In this document: positions 1 through 6,814 of the stretch, in pieces
Numbering within the stretch: position 1 is the stretch's first letter
How the letters are laid out: every line of letters begins with the position of its first letter
From: Planctomycetota bacterium
Lineage (GTDB): Bacteria; Planctomycetota; Phycisphaerae; Tepidisphaerales; Tepidisphaeraceae
Assembly (NCBI GenBank): GCA_039182125.1
Contig: JBCDCH010000032.1
Location: 1-41,112, forward strand
Reading direction: 5' to 3'
Length of the DNA stretch: 41,112 bases
Program-made: the position numbers and the translations under genes
Notes under the pieces: generated by a model
Told to the model about the DNA's origin: nothing
Database searches by the model: none
What the model saw: the letters and a program-made list of their open reading frames with translations, nothing else

Positions 1-35
1 GCCGGCCGGGGATCGACGTTGCATACGACCAGCAC

Positions 36-70
36 GGCGGGCGACACATCGTGTCGCCCGCCTTGCTTTT
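36..70 (+). terminator. Rho-independent terminator
   Basis: A perfect 12-bp stem (36-47 pairing with 51-62) closes a 3-nt ATC loop and is followed by TTGCTTTT. The T-rich tail lies on the plus-strand side, so it best serves a plus-strand gene ending left of the window. It sits about 40 nt beyond the stop of the minus-strand rhodopsin gene and may also help end that transcript, although no T-run follows it in that direction. Confidence 0.8.
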
Positions 71-75
71 CTGAA

Positions 76-91
76 CGGATGCTTCCATCCG
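76..91. repeat. Short perfect hairpin CGGATG-CTTC-CATCCG
   Basis: This 6-bp perfect inverted repeat has a 4-nt loop and lies between the terminator and the rhodopsin stop codon. The surrounding GAACGGATG resembles the arms of the 27-bp elements upstream of the two metH genes (14114-14140 and 19502-19528). It may be a weaker relative of that element or a chance match. Confidence 0.4.
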
Positions 92-102
92 ACGGTCGCT
101 GT

Positions 103-1041
103 CTAACTGTTAGCGGCGACGGGCTGATGCGCGTCGTCGAAACCGAGACGGTTGAGGCTCGCCTCGCTGTAGCCCTCCGCGTTGGAACGCAACACCGCGA
201 CGTAACCGATCATGATGCCGTAGATCACCTTCGACACGACGTCGGCCACGGTGTAGGCACCTTGACGGATGACCGCCGACTCCTGCGAGATGCTCACGGC
301 CGGCATCAGGTAGCCGACGAGGTACAGCATCCACGAACCGACCAGCGTCCAGACGACGGCCTTCATCCACGTCCGCGCGACCGGCGGCAGCTTGGAGAGG
401 TTGTCGGCCGAGAGCCCGACCTTGAGCACCAGTACGAGGATCCACGCGTAGAACACGCAGGACACCACGAACCACAACCAGTACGGCCACGGCTGGCCGA
501 CGCTTCCAACGGTGTTGCCTGGTGTGAGCACGCTCGGGTCGGCGGCGGCGATGGCCGCGAGATTGCTTGCCGCATCGGTCGGAACTGCTTCGAAGTACTG
601 GCCGATGTAGCCGGTGTAGATCATCAGCAAACCTGCGATGGTGAACTGGATGACCGGCGACCAGAACTTCTTGCCGACCAGGCCGAAGACCACCACGAAC
701 TGCGCGAGCAGCACCGGCACGTCGATCGACCAGTTCACGTAGCGATAGCCGTTGGAAAAGGCCGTGCCCGTGAGCGCCCCGAAGACGGTGCCGCCGGTGG
801 CCGACTCGACACCGCTCATGGTGCTCTTCCAGACGATGTACTGGTTACCAAGTTCCAAAGCGGCCGACACCATGACCACGGCACCGAGCCAGTTGGCGAT
901 GCGATACTTCGGCGCGATCTGCTTGGCCGTCACGATGAAGTAAAGCAGGCCCGCGAACATACACGCGGCCCCGAGGGACAGAACGTGCGCGATGGTTAGC
1001 TGCGCCCACGGGGCGAAGACGATGTAGTTCTCCATGACCAT
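103..1041 (-). CDS. NDQ-type sodium-pumping rhodopsin
   Basis: This is a seven-helix microbial rhodopsin of 312 residues, a light-driven inner-membrane ion pump using retinal. Helix C reads RYVNWSIDVPVLLAQ, placing Asn103, Asp107 and Gln114 at the three pump-defining positions. This is the NDQ motif of KR2-type Na+ pumps, not the DTE/DTD of proton pumps. Helix G reads ADVVSKVIYG, with Asp267 and Schiff-base Lys271. Other KR2 positions recalled from its sequence are kept: His19, Asn50, Ser59, Glu151, Arg259 and Gly279. Differences from KR2 are an N-terminus about 11 residues shorter, Thr instead of the interface Na+-site Asp102, and an extra roughly 30 residues in the extracellular D-E loop. 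The start at 1041 is preceded by AGGAG nine bases upstream; a second ATG lies at 1035. The gene overlaps the end of crtY-blh by 46 nt, so translation is probably coupled. Na+ specificity is inferred from the motif. Confidence 0.93.
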   Translation of the reverse strand: MVMENYIVFAPWAQLTIAHVLSLGAACMFAGLLYFIVTAKQIAPKYRIANWLGAVVMVSAALELGNQYIVWKSTMSGVESATGGTVFGALTGTAFSNGYRYVNWSIDVPVLLAQFVVVFGLVGKKFWSPVIQFTIAGLLMIYTGYIGQYFEAVPTDAASNLAAIAAADPSVLTPGNTVGSVGQPWPYWLWFVVSCVFYAWILVLVLKVGLSADNLSKLPPVARTWMKAVVWTLVGSWMLYLVGYLMPAVSISQESAVIRQGAYTVADVVSKVIYGIMIGYVAVLRSNAEGYSEASLNRLGFDDAHQPVAANS

Positions 1042-3215
1042 GACAAATGACTCCTGGCCGAAGCGGCCGGTTGGGGTGGGGGTGGAGAGTTGAAAGATCG
1101 AGTTCGTGTCGCCACGACGGCGACAAGGATCATGTGCGGGAAAGTCAGGCAACCGAGCGTGACGAACGCGACGCGCACCGCCGAAGAGGTCGCGGTTACC
1201 GACTGAATGTTCGATATGGCAAAACCGACGATCGCCGCGATGACGATCGGCGCGAGCGTCGCCGCCACCACCGGCGACCACGGACGACTTTCTCTGCAGA
1301 CCGCCGCAGGCGCATCGACGACATCGCTGAGCAAGTGCCGGGCGGAGTGCCAGACGGCAAAGTAGATCGCAAACGCGATCAGCGGTGGCGGCATGATCAA
1401 TGCGAATGTGACGACTGCGAGCTCAAGCGCCGACCACCATCGACGCATGACGAGCGAAGCCATCACCAGCATGAGAGCCGCGATGAGCGTCGGCAAGCCC
1501 AGCGTTGCGAGGACCATCGTCATGCTGCTCGCCGATGCCGCGCCGACCAGTACCGTCAGTGCCCAGGTCACCGCGTCAGGGTGCAACAGCGCCGGCAACG
1601 TCAATGGCATCGCCCCACGCACGGCCGACACCGCGAACTCACCGGGTCCACGCGGAAGTAACGCGGGAAGTTCGCCGAACCCGAAGTGCAGCCAAGCCAG
1701 AACGAAGAACGCCCAATGCCACACCGACGGAGCCAGCACGTACAACGCAAGCGCGACCAACGTCAGCGCCAGGTATCCGCCACCGAAGCGCAACCGCCCG
1801 GCACGGTCATCACCCAAAAGATCGCGTCCGAGCCAAACGTCGGTCGCACCGTGTGCCATGCCGACCGAGGCCGCAAGCACAAGAAGGACCACCTGCAACG
1901 TGACCGGCAGTGTTGCGACAGCGGCGAGTACGGCCAGGACCAGCGTCGCAGCGACCGCAATCCTGCGATGTGACTGCCACGCATCACGCGGCGGAAACCG
2001 CTCGGCCAGACCACCGACGATCGCCTCGTGTGCAAACGGAAACTTCGGCATCGCGGCGATGACGGCCAGGCAATCCGACAGCTGCGGCACGTCACTCAAA
2101 AACCGCGCGAGCCGGTCAGGCCGAGTCCGTGCGAACAGGTCCGCGAACACTTTCGGGAAACTGGCCGGCTCACGACGCATGCGACGCAGAAACACCGCAT
2201 CCAGATAGCGAATCGCCGCAGGACGGCGGGGGACGGCTGTTGCCGTTCGTTGCCCCGCAAGTTGCTCGGCGATCGCCTTGGCCTGACGCTGAATCTGCAG
2301 AAACGCGTAGCCGGTCGAGGGCCTACACGCCCCGCCGGCGACGCCGAGACGGATCACGCCGTCATTGCTCGACACACGGTCGCTGGACGGCGACATCGGC
2401 AGCGTACCGGATTCGCAATGGCCCTCGGGCAACCGACGCCAGCCCGGCATCGACCGCGCGACCGCCGCGTCCAGCCGTGCCCAACCCTCCGTTGCCGACA
2501 CAGGCTCGGCGAGCATGCCCGTCCACTCCACGAGAGCCCTGCCCCGCCCTTGCGGCAACACGTAAAGAAACTCCACACACGGGCTTTCGCCCGACTGTTC
2601 GACCGCCTCGAAGTCCATCAACGTGGCGCAGCCGCCGTCGGCATCAGATCCGTCGATGTTCTCGTAATCCGCCCCGGCGAATTGTTGCACGACCTCCCCT
2701 CGCTCGACCGCAACCCGCGCGAACCCGTGCGGGTCGTAGTTCGTCGGTGGCCTGGTATCGACCACAACATCGCCCGACACACGCCGGCGCTCACCAGTCG
2801 GTGTCTCGATCATCACGCCGGTCGCATCGCTCGGTCCGACGGCTTGGGCATGCAAAAAACTGACGCGGTTACTCTTTTGCAACCGCGTCAGCATCAAGTC
2901 GTAGAACCGGTCGGCCGGCAGACAGCAGTACGCCAGCCCGTTCATGGATCGCTCGACCACACGTCCGTCGCGATCCACAACACGCCAACGGTCCCAACGA
3001 TCCTGGATGACATTCAACACGGCTCGCGGAACGTCGCGGCGTGTTTCGTCCGGCAACCAGAAGCACCACGTCCGGTCTCGTGTGTAAATCGTCCGCGGCT
3101 CGACGATCGTGATGGGCCCGGTGTCTTGATCGAGCAGCCTCCAAGCGAGGCTCAACCCGGCGCATCCTCCGCCGAGGATCAACACGCTCGATTCATGACT
3201 CGGGCCGTGATTCAT
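996..3215 (-). CDS. crtY-blh: Lycopene beta-cyclase / beta-carotene 15,15'-dioxygenase fusion (CrtY-Blh)
   Basis: One uninterrupted 739-residue reading frame carries two enzymes. Residues 1 to about 405 are a CrtY-type lycopene cyclase: dinucleotide-binding GGGCAG at 15-20, the RTWCFW motif near 48-53, and AGGACRPSTGYAF at 293-305 near the end of the fold. Residues about 417 to 702 form a multi-helix membrane domain of the Brp/Blh family. Its candidate iron-ligand histidines are in GMAHGATD (455), WLHFG (510), VWHSARH (623, 627) and FPHM (694). Expected reactions are lycopene to beta-carotene, then central cleavage to two retinals. In most rhodopsin clusters crtY and blh are separate genes. 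The last 35 or so residues are low-complexity, Pro/Ser/Arg-rich, and overlap the rhodopsin start in another frame. The ATG at 3215 has AAGGAAAGG just upstream. No crtE, crtB or crtI lies in the window, so lycopene must come from elsewhere. A sequencing error that joins two genes is unlikely, because both parts and the linker read cleanly in one frame. Confidence 0.9.
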   Translation of the reverse strand: MNHGPSHESSVLILGGGCAGLSLAWRLLDQDTGPITIVEPRTIYTRDRTWCFWLPDETRRDVPRAVLNVIQDRWDRWRVVDRDGRVVERSMNGLAYCCLPADRFYDLMLTRLQKSNRVSFLHAQAVGPSDATGVMIETPTGERRRVSGDVVVDTRPPTNYDPHGFARVAVERGEVVQQFAGADYENIDGSDADGGCATLMDFEAVEQSGESPCVEFLYVLPQGRGRALVEWTGMLAEPVSATEGWARLDAAVARSMPGWRRLPEGHCESGTLPMSPSSDRVSSNDGVIRLGVAGGACRPSTGYAFLQIQRQAKAIAEQLAGQRTATAVPRRPAAIRYLDAVFLRRMRREPASFPKVFADLFARTRPDRLARFLSDVPQLSDCLAVIAAMPKFPFAHEAIVGGLAERFPPRDAWQSHRRIAVAATLVLAVLAAVATLPVTLQVVLLVLAASVGMAHGATDVWLGRDLLGDDRAGRLRFGGGYLALTLVALALYVLAPSVWHWAFFVLAWLHFGFGELPALLPRGPGEFAVSAVRGAMPLTLPALLHPDAVTWALTVLVGAASASSMTMVLATLGLPTLIAALMLVMASLVMRRWWSALELAVVTFALIMPPPLIAFAIYFAVWHSARHLLSDVVDAPAAVCRESRPWSPVVAATLAPIVIAAIVGFAISNIQSVTATSSAVRVAFVTLGCLTFPHMILVAVVATRTRSFNSPPPPQPAASARSHLSWSWRTTSSSPRGRS

Positions 3216-3506
3216 GAAAGCCTTTCCTTGACCGCAGTAAGTGCGGCAGCAGCAACGACGCGACCGAACCTCGGCCGTCCGACGTGTTGTACGAGGCCGG
3301 GAAAGTGATCAACAATGCCGAAACAATCGACTTTCGTTTCATCAGAAAATCACGTTGTTCCACGCCATTCGCGGATGAACGCTGCTTTCGAAAGTCATGT
3401 CTTCACGGAACAAATGAAAGACTTCGGACAGGACGGGTGACGACATCGAGTGCTGCATGAAGGCAGGCTTCAGTCCGTGAGATCGAACGCCGATAATCAT
3501 GAACAG
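3216..3506. other. Divergent intergenic region
   Basis: This AT-richer stretch separates the minus-strand crtY-blh operon from plus-strand rfbD and should hold the operon promoter. The best minus-strand candidate is TTGTTG, 18 nt, TACAAC, read from about 3315 down to 3286; it is weak. For rfbD, GATAAT at 3492-3497 ends nine bases before the ATG. A small palindrome CTTTCGAAAG lies near 3385. No convincing coding sequence was seen. Confidence 0.4.
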
Positions 3507-4388
3507 ATGCTCGGCCCGGACACACCCATCCTCGTCCTCGGCGGTAATGGCATGCTCGCCTACGCCCTCAAGCGCGCCCTCTCCCGGCGTCGGCTCACCT
3601 GCACCAGCGTCGACCGCGAGGACACCGACCTGACCGACCGCACCGCCGTCGACGCGTTGTTTGATCGAGTCCGTCCCGCCGTTGTCTTCAACTGCGCCGC
3701 ATACACCGCCGTCGACAAAGCCGAGCAGGAGCCGGCCGTCGCCAACATGGTCAACGGCGAAGCGGTGGGCAACATCGCCTACGCGGCGAAGCGTTCCGAC
3801 GCCAAGCTCGTTCACGTATCGACCGACTACGTCTTCGACGGTACCGCGACCGAGCCGTACAAGGTCGATCATCCCGTCGGACCGGTCAGCGCTTACGGTC
3901 GGAGCAAACTGCTCGGGGAACAGGCACTGCAAAAACAAAGCCCGCCCGGCTGGTGCATCGTCCGCACGGCTTGGCTCTACGGACCCAACGGCCCGAGTTT
4001 TCCGAAGACGATGGTGACCCTTGCACGCAAGGGTGTTTCACTGAAGGTCATCAACGACCAGCGCGGCACGCCGACGTTCACCTACGACCTCGCCGAAGCC
4101 TTGCTCAACCTCGTCGACGCCGACGCGGAAGGCATCTTTCACGCGACCAACGCCGGCGAGACCAACTGGCACGATTTCGCCGCGGCCACCTTCGACGTGT
4201 TCAATGTCGAAGCCGATCTCACGCCGACTACCGCCGCCGAGTACGCCGCCGACAAACCCGACGCCGCCCATCGCCCCGGCTACAGCGTGCTCGACCTGTC
4301 CGCCTATGAATCCGCCACCGGGAAGCACATGCGTCCTTGGCGCGAAGCCCTCCAAGACTTCCGCGACGTCACCGGCGGCGAACCGTAA
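3507..4388 (+). CDS. rfbD: dTDP-4-dehydrorhamnose reductase
   Basis: This 293-residue short-chain dehydrogenase-type reductase would catalyse the last step of dTDP-L-rhamnose synthesis, NAD(P)H reduction of dTDP-4-dehydro-6-deoxy-L-mannose, supplying rhamnose for surface polysaccharide. Evidence is the N-terminal Rossmann motif GGNGMLAYAL, NCAAYTAVDKAE, STDYVFDG, the catalytic YGRSK (Tyr-x-x-x-Lys) and RTAWLYG, in the usual RfbD order and length. The start at ATG 3507 places the Rossmann strand close to the N-terminus. A longer form from 3450 would add 19 residues unlike the family. The other dTDP-rhamnose genes (rfbA, B, C) are not in the window. The stop codon overlaps the -10-like hexamer of the next gene. 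Confidence 0.9.
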   Translation: MLGPDTPILVLGGNGMLAYALKRALSRRRLTCTSVDREDTDLTDRTAVDALFDRVRPAVVFNCAAYTAVDKAEQEPAVANMVNGEAVGNIAYAAKRSDAKLVHVSTDYVFDGTATEPYKVDHPVGPVSAYGRSKLLGEQALQKQSPPGWCIVRTAWLYGPNGPSFPKTMVTLARKGVSLKVINDQRGTPTFTYDLAEALLNLVDADAEGIFHATNAGETNWHDFAAATFDVFNVEADLTPTTAAEYAADKPDAAHRPGYSVLDLSAYESATGKHMRPWREALQDFRDVTGGEP

Positions 4389-4391
4389 AGT
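4386..4391 (+). promoter_or_regulatory. -10-like hexamer TAAAGT (leaderless start)
   Basis: TAAAGT begins at the rfbD stop codon and ends six bases before the ATG at 4398, with no Shine-Dalgarno between. It fits the TANNNT-N6-start pattern seen across the window. No clear -35 is visible. Confidence 0.45.
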
Positions 4392-4397
4392 CCCCGA

Positions 4398-4688
4398 ATG
4401 GACGATCGCTGCGAACTATGCGGCCGAACCGTGCCGAAGAAGATGATCACGCTCCATCACCTGCGCCCCAAGTCGCGCGGTGGCGGTCCAGAGGAACGCG
4501 TGCCGACGTGCAAGCCGTGCCACAAGCAGATACACGCGACGTTCACCAACAAGCAACTCGCGGCCGACTACGCCGACATCCAGGCCCTGCGCACGGCGGA
4601 GAAGCTCCAACCGTTCCTCGCGTTCATCCGCAAACAGAAGCCCGAACGGAACATCACCGTCCGCACCATTCGGCGTCGCCGCCGCTGA
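4398..4688 (+). CDS. Small HNH-type zinc protein
   Basis: This 96-residue protein has an HNH-nuclease layout: CELC (CxxC) near the N-terminus, HHLRPKSRGG in the position of the catalytic beta-hairpin His pair, then CKPCHKQIHATF (CxxCH) with the closing His. The two CxxC pairs would bind a structural zinc. The C-terminal third is basic and ends in a run of five arginines, consistent with nucleic-acid binding. Small stand-alone HNH proteins like this are common in bacterial chromosomes and their role is mostly unknown; restriction, repair or mobile-element roles are all possible. The stop codon lies at the edge of a large inverted repeat (4687-4770), which may end its transcript or be a separate repetitive element. 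Confidence 0.8.
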   Translation: MDDRCELCGRTVPKKMITLHHLRPKSRGGGPEERVPTCKPCHKQIHATFTNKQLAADYADIQALRTAEKLQPFLAFIRKQKPERNITVRTIRRRRR

Positions 4689-4770
4689 ACCGCGTTGCGG
4701 AGCAACGCAGCTCGGCGCACTGCGATACATGAATCAGTACGCGCAGCTGCGTTGCTCCGCAACGCGGTTC
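4687..4770. repeat. Perfect 26-bp inverted repeat with nested hairpins
   Basis: Bases 4687-4712 and 4745-4770 are exact reverse complements, separated by 32 bp. Each arm contains its own hairpin, GCGTTGC-GGA-GCAACGC. This layout resembles paired REP elements (a BIME) or a small non-autonomous repeat. There is no T-run, so it is not a classical terminator. It fills the gap between the HNH gene and the promoter of the M16 peptidase. Confidence 0.85.
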
Positions 4771-4779
4771 GCACCGCCG

Positions 4780-4785
4780 TACCAT
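4780..4785 (+). promoter_or_regulatory. -10-like hexamer TACCAT (leaderless start)
   Basis: TACCAT ends seven bases before the ATG at 4793 and directly follows the inverted repeat. No Shine-Dalgarno sequence is present. Confidence 0.45.
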
Positions 4786-4792
4786 CCCGCCT

Positions 4793-6013
4793 ATGTCGCT
4801 CTCGTTCCACGCACACACGCTGCCCAATGGACTGCAGATCCTCGCCGAGCACAATCCCTCGGCCCACTCCGTCGCCGCCGGCCTGTTCGTCAAGACCGGC
4901 TCGCGCGACGAGTCACCCGATATCAACGGCGTCTCCCACTTCCTCGAGCACATGATGTTCAAGGGCGACGACACGCTCGGCTGGGAGGACGTCAATCGCA
5001 TCTTCGACGAGATCGGCGCACGCTACAACGCGTTCACCAGCCAGGAGATGACCGCGTACTACGCGCAAGTGCTGCCGAAGTTCACCGACCAGGCGCTCGA
5101 CATGCTCGGGCACCTGCTTCGTCCGTCGCTACGCGACGATGACTTCACGACCGAGAAGAACGTCATCCTCGAAGAAATCGCGATGTATCAGGACGACCCG
5201 GGTCATCGCCTCTACGAACGCGTTATGGCCGAGCACTTCGGGCAGCACCCGCTGGGCATGAGCATCCTCGGACCCGCCGAGCGCATCGAGGCACTGACGC
5301 GGGATCAGATGAAGGGCTACTTCGACAGCCGATACGGCCCGGGCAACATGGTGCTGAGCGTGGCGGGCGCATTCGACTTCGACCACATCGTCGCCGAGGC
5401 CGAGCGGTTGTACGGACACTGGCCACGGGTGTTTCCGGACATGCGGGAGGCATCGTCGAACGCCGCCGAGGATCGCCGGGTGGTCGTGACGGACGAGAAG
5501 CTCAACCGCAGCTATACGATGGCCCTGACCGCCGGCCCGACGCAGCAAGACGACGCCCGTTTCGCCGCCCGGGTGCTCAGCGACATCCTCGGCGACGACG
5601 AAGGCTCGCGGCTGTACTGGGCGCTGGTCGATCCGGCCATCGCCGAGGAGGCCGACTTCGGCAGCTACCCCCACGACGGCGTCGGCAGCTTCTACCTCTC
5701 GCTCACCACCGCCCCCGACCGCGACGGCGAGGCGTTCGACCTGGCCCGCAAAGTCCTCGCGGACGCGCGCGGCGACATCACTAACGACGAACTTCAACGC
5801 GCCAAGAACAAGATCGCCGGCAGCCTCACGCTCCACGGCGAGTCGATCATGGGCCGCATGCGCAGCCTCGGCGCGACTTGGCTCTACAACGAACAGTACC
5901 GAAGCCTCGAGGACGACATGCAGACGGTGCAGGCGCTGACGCTCGACGACCTGCACGCGGTGCTCGAGGAGTTTCCGCTTACGCCGATGACGGCGGTGGC
6001 GCTGCGGCCGTGA
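4793..6013 (+). CDS. M16-family zinc peptidase (processing-peptidase type)
   Basis: This 406-residue protein matches the length of mitochondrial-processing-peptidase-like M16B enzymes. It has the inverted zinc motif HFLEH (HxxEH) near residue 49, inside GVSHFLEHMMFKG, and the downstream acidic ligand in the EEIAMYQDDP region about 75 residues later. The N-terminal HTLPNGLQI and the Arg/Tyr-rich second half (NRSYTMALTAGP, DDEGSRLYW) are also typical. Such enzymes degrade or process peptides; no signal peptide was seen, so it is probably cytoplasmic. The start is the ATG six to seven bases after a TACCAT hexamer. The stop nearly touches the panB promoter hexamer. Confidence 0.9.
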   Translation: MSLSFHAHTLPNGLQILAEHNPSAHSVAAGLFVKTGSRDESPDINGVSHFLEHMMFKGDDTLGWEDVNRIFDEIGARYNAFTSQEMTAYYAQVLPKFTDQALDMLGHLLRPSLRDDDFTTEKNVILEEIAMYQDDPGHRLYERVMAEHFGQHPLGMSILGPAERIEALTRDQMKGYFDSRYGPGNMVLSVAGAFDFDHIVAEAERLYGHWPRVFPDMREASSNAAEDRRVVVTDEKLNRSYTMALTAGPTQQDDARFAARVLSDILGDDEGSRLYWALVDPAIAEEADFGSYPHDGVGSFYLSLTTAPDRDGEAFDLARKVLADARGDITNDELQRAKNKIAGSLTLHGESIMGRMRSLGATWLYNEQYRSLEDDMQTVQALTLDDLHAVLEEFPLTPMTAVALRP

Positions 6014-6019
6014 TACCAT
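6014..6019 (+). promoter_or_regulatory. -10-like hexamer TACCAT (leaderless start of panB)
   Basis: TACCAT ends six bases before ATG 6026 but only three before GTG 6023. The regular spacing seen elsewhere in the window therefore favours the ATG as the panB start. Confidence 0.45.
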
Positions 6020-6025
6020 GGCGTG

Positions 6026-6814
6026 ATGTCACTGCGGACCCTCCAACAGGCCCGGCGAGACGGCGCGTGCGTGCCGATGCTCACCTGTTACGACGCGACC
6101 TACGCCGCGTTGCTCGGCGAGGCCGGTGTCGACCAGCTGCTCATCGGCGACTCCGCGGCCAACGTTCTCCACGGGCACCGCACCACGCTCCCGATCCAGC
6201 AAGCAACGCTCAGCGACATGGCCAACGCCGCGCGACGCGGCAATCCCGACGCCTTCGTCATGCTCGACGTCGCTTTCGCGGCGACTGCCCAGGACGTGCT
6301 CGATGCCGTGAAGGCGACCGACTGCGACGCGGTCAAACTCGAAGCGGCCGCGAAGCACTTGGACGTCGTTTCAACGCTCGCCGACCACGGCGTGGCCGTC
6401 TTCGCGCACCTGGGCCTGACGCCGCAAACGGTGATGCGCGACGGCGGCTACCGCTATCGTGGCCGGACCGACGCCGAGATCGCCGCGCTGGCCGCGGATG
6501 CCGAGAACTGCGTCGACAGCGGTGCGGTCGGCGTCCTGCTTGAAGCCACCACCACGGCCGCGACCGATGCGGTACTCGACGCGGTGGACGTCCCGGTCAT
6601 CGGCTGCGGTGCCGGGCCGGGCTGCACGTCGTATGTCGTGGTGCTTCACGATCTGCTCGGCCTCACCGCCAAGCCGCCGAAGTTCGTACCGCGCTTCGAC
6701 ATTGAGGAAAGTGACGTTCGCGCCGCGACGATGGCGACGGTGAACCGTTGGCGGCTCGCCGTCGAATCCGGCGACTATCCGGCCGGCGAGCACATTTACG
6801 GGGAGCAGCAATGA
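6026..6814 (+). CDS. panB: 3-methyl-2-oxobutanoate hydroxymethyltransferase
   Basis: This is the first committed enzyme of pantothenate/CoA synthesis, using 5,10-methylene-THF to hydroxymethylate 2-oxoisovalerate to ketopantoate. It has 262 residues, the normal size. Recognisable blocks are MLTCYDA, LIGDSAANVLHGH (usually VGDSxxxVxxGH), MLDVAF in the position of the metal-binding Asp, VKLEAA with the substrate Lys, and GAGPGCTSYVVVLHDLLGL near the C-terminus. Several normally conserved positions are altered, for example CTS where DGQ is usual, so this is a divergent PanB. An isocitrate-lyase/PEP-mutase relative is less likely. Its last codon and stop overlap the htrA start as ATGA, so the two are probably co-translated. 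Confidence 0.85.
   Translation: MSLRTLQQARRDGACVPMLTCYDATYAALLGEAGVDQLLIGDSAANVLHGHRTTLPIQQATLSDMANAARRGNPDAFVMLDVAFAATAQDVLDAVKATDCDAVKLEAAAKHLDVVSTLADHGVAVFAHLGLTPQTVMRDGGYRYRGRTDAEIAALAADAENCVDSGAVGVLLEATTTAATDAVLDAVDVPVIGCGAGPGCTSYVVVLHDLLGLTAKPPKFVPRFDIEESDVRAATMATVNRWRLAVESGDYPAGEHIYGEQQ

Noticed and set aside
103-1041. Proton-pumping proteorhodopsin
   Set aside because: The helix C triad is Asn-Asp-Gln, not Asp-Thr-Glu/Asp, and other KR2-type positions are conserved.
1042-1281. N-terminal extension of the rhodopsin frame up to 1281
   Set aside because: The first 80 codons are low-complexity, match no rhodopsin and run antisense-frame to crtY-blh. A Shine-Dalgarno site and ATG at 1041 mark the real start.
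2028-3308. 426-codon plus-strand frame opposite crtY-blh
   Set aside because: Arg/His/Pro-rich shadow of a well-supported gene.
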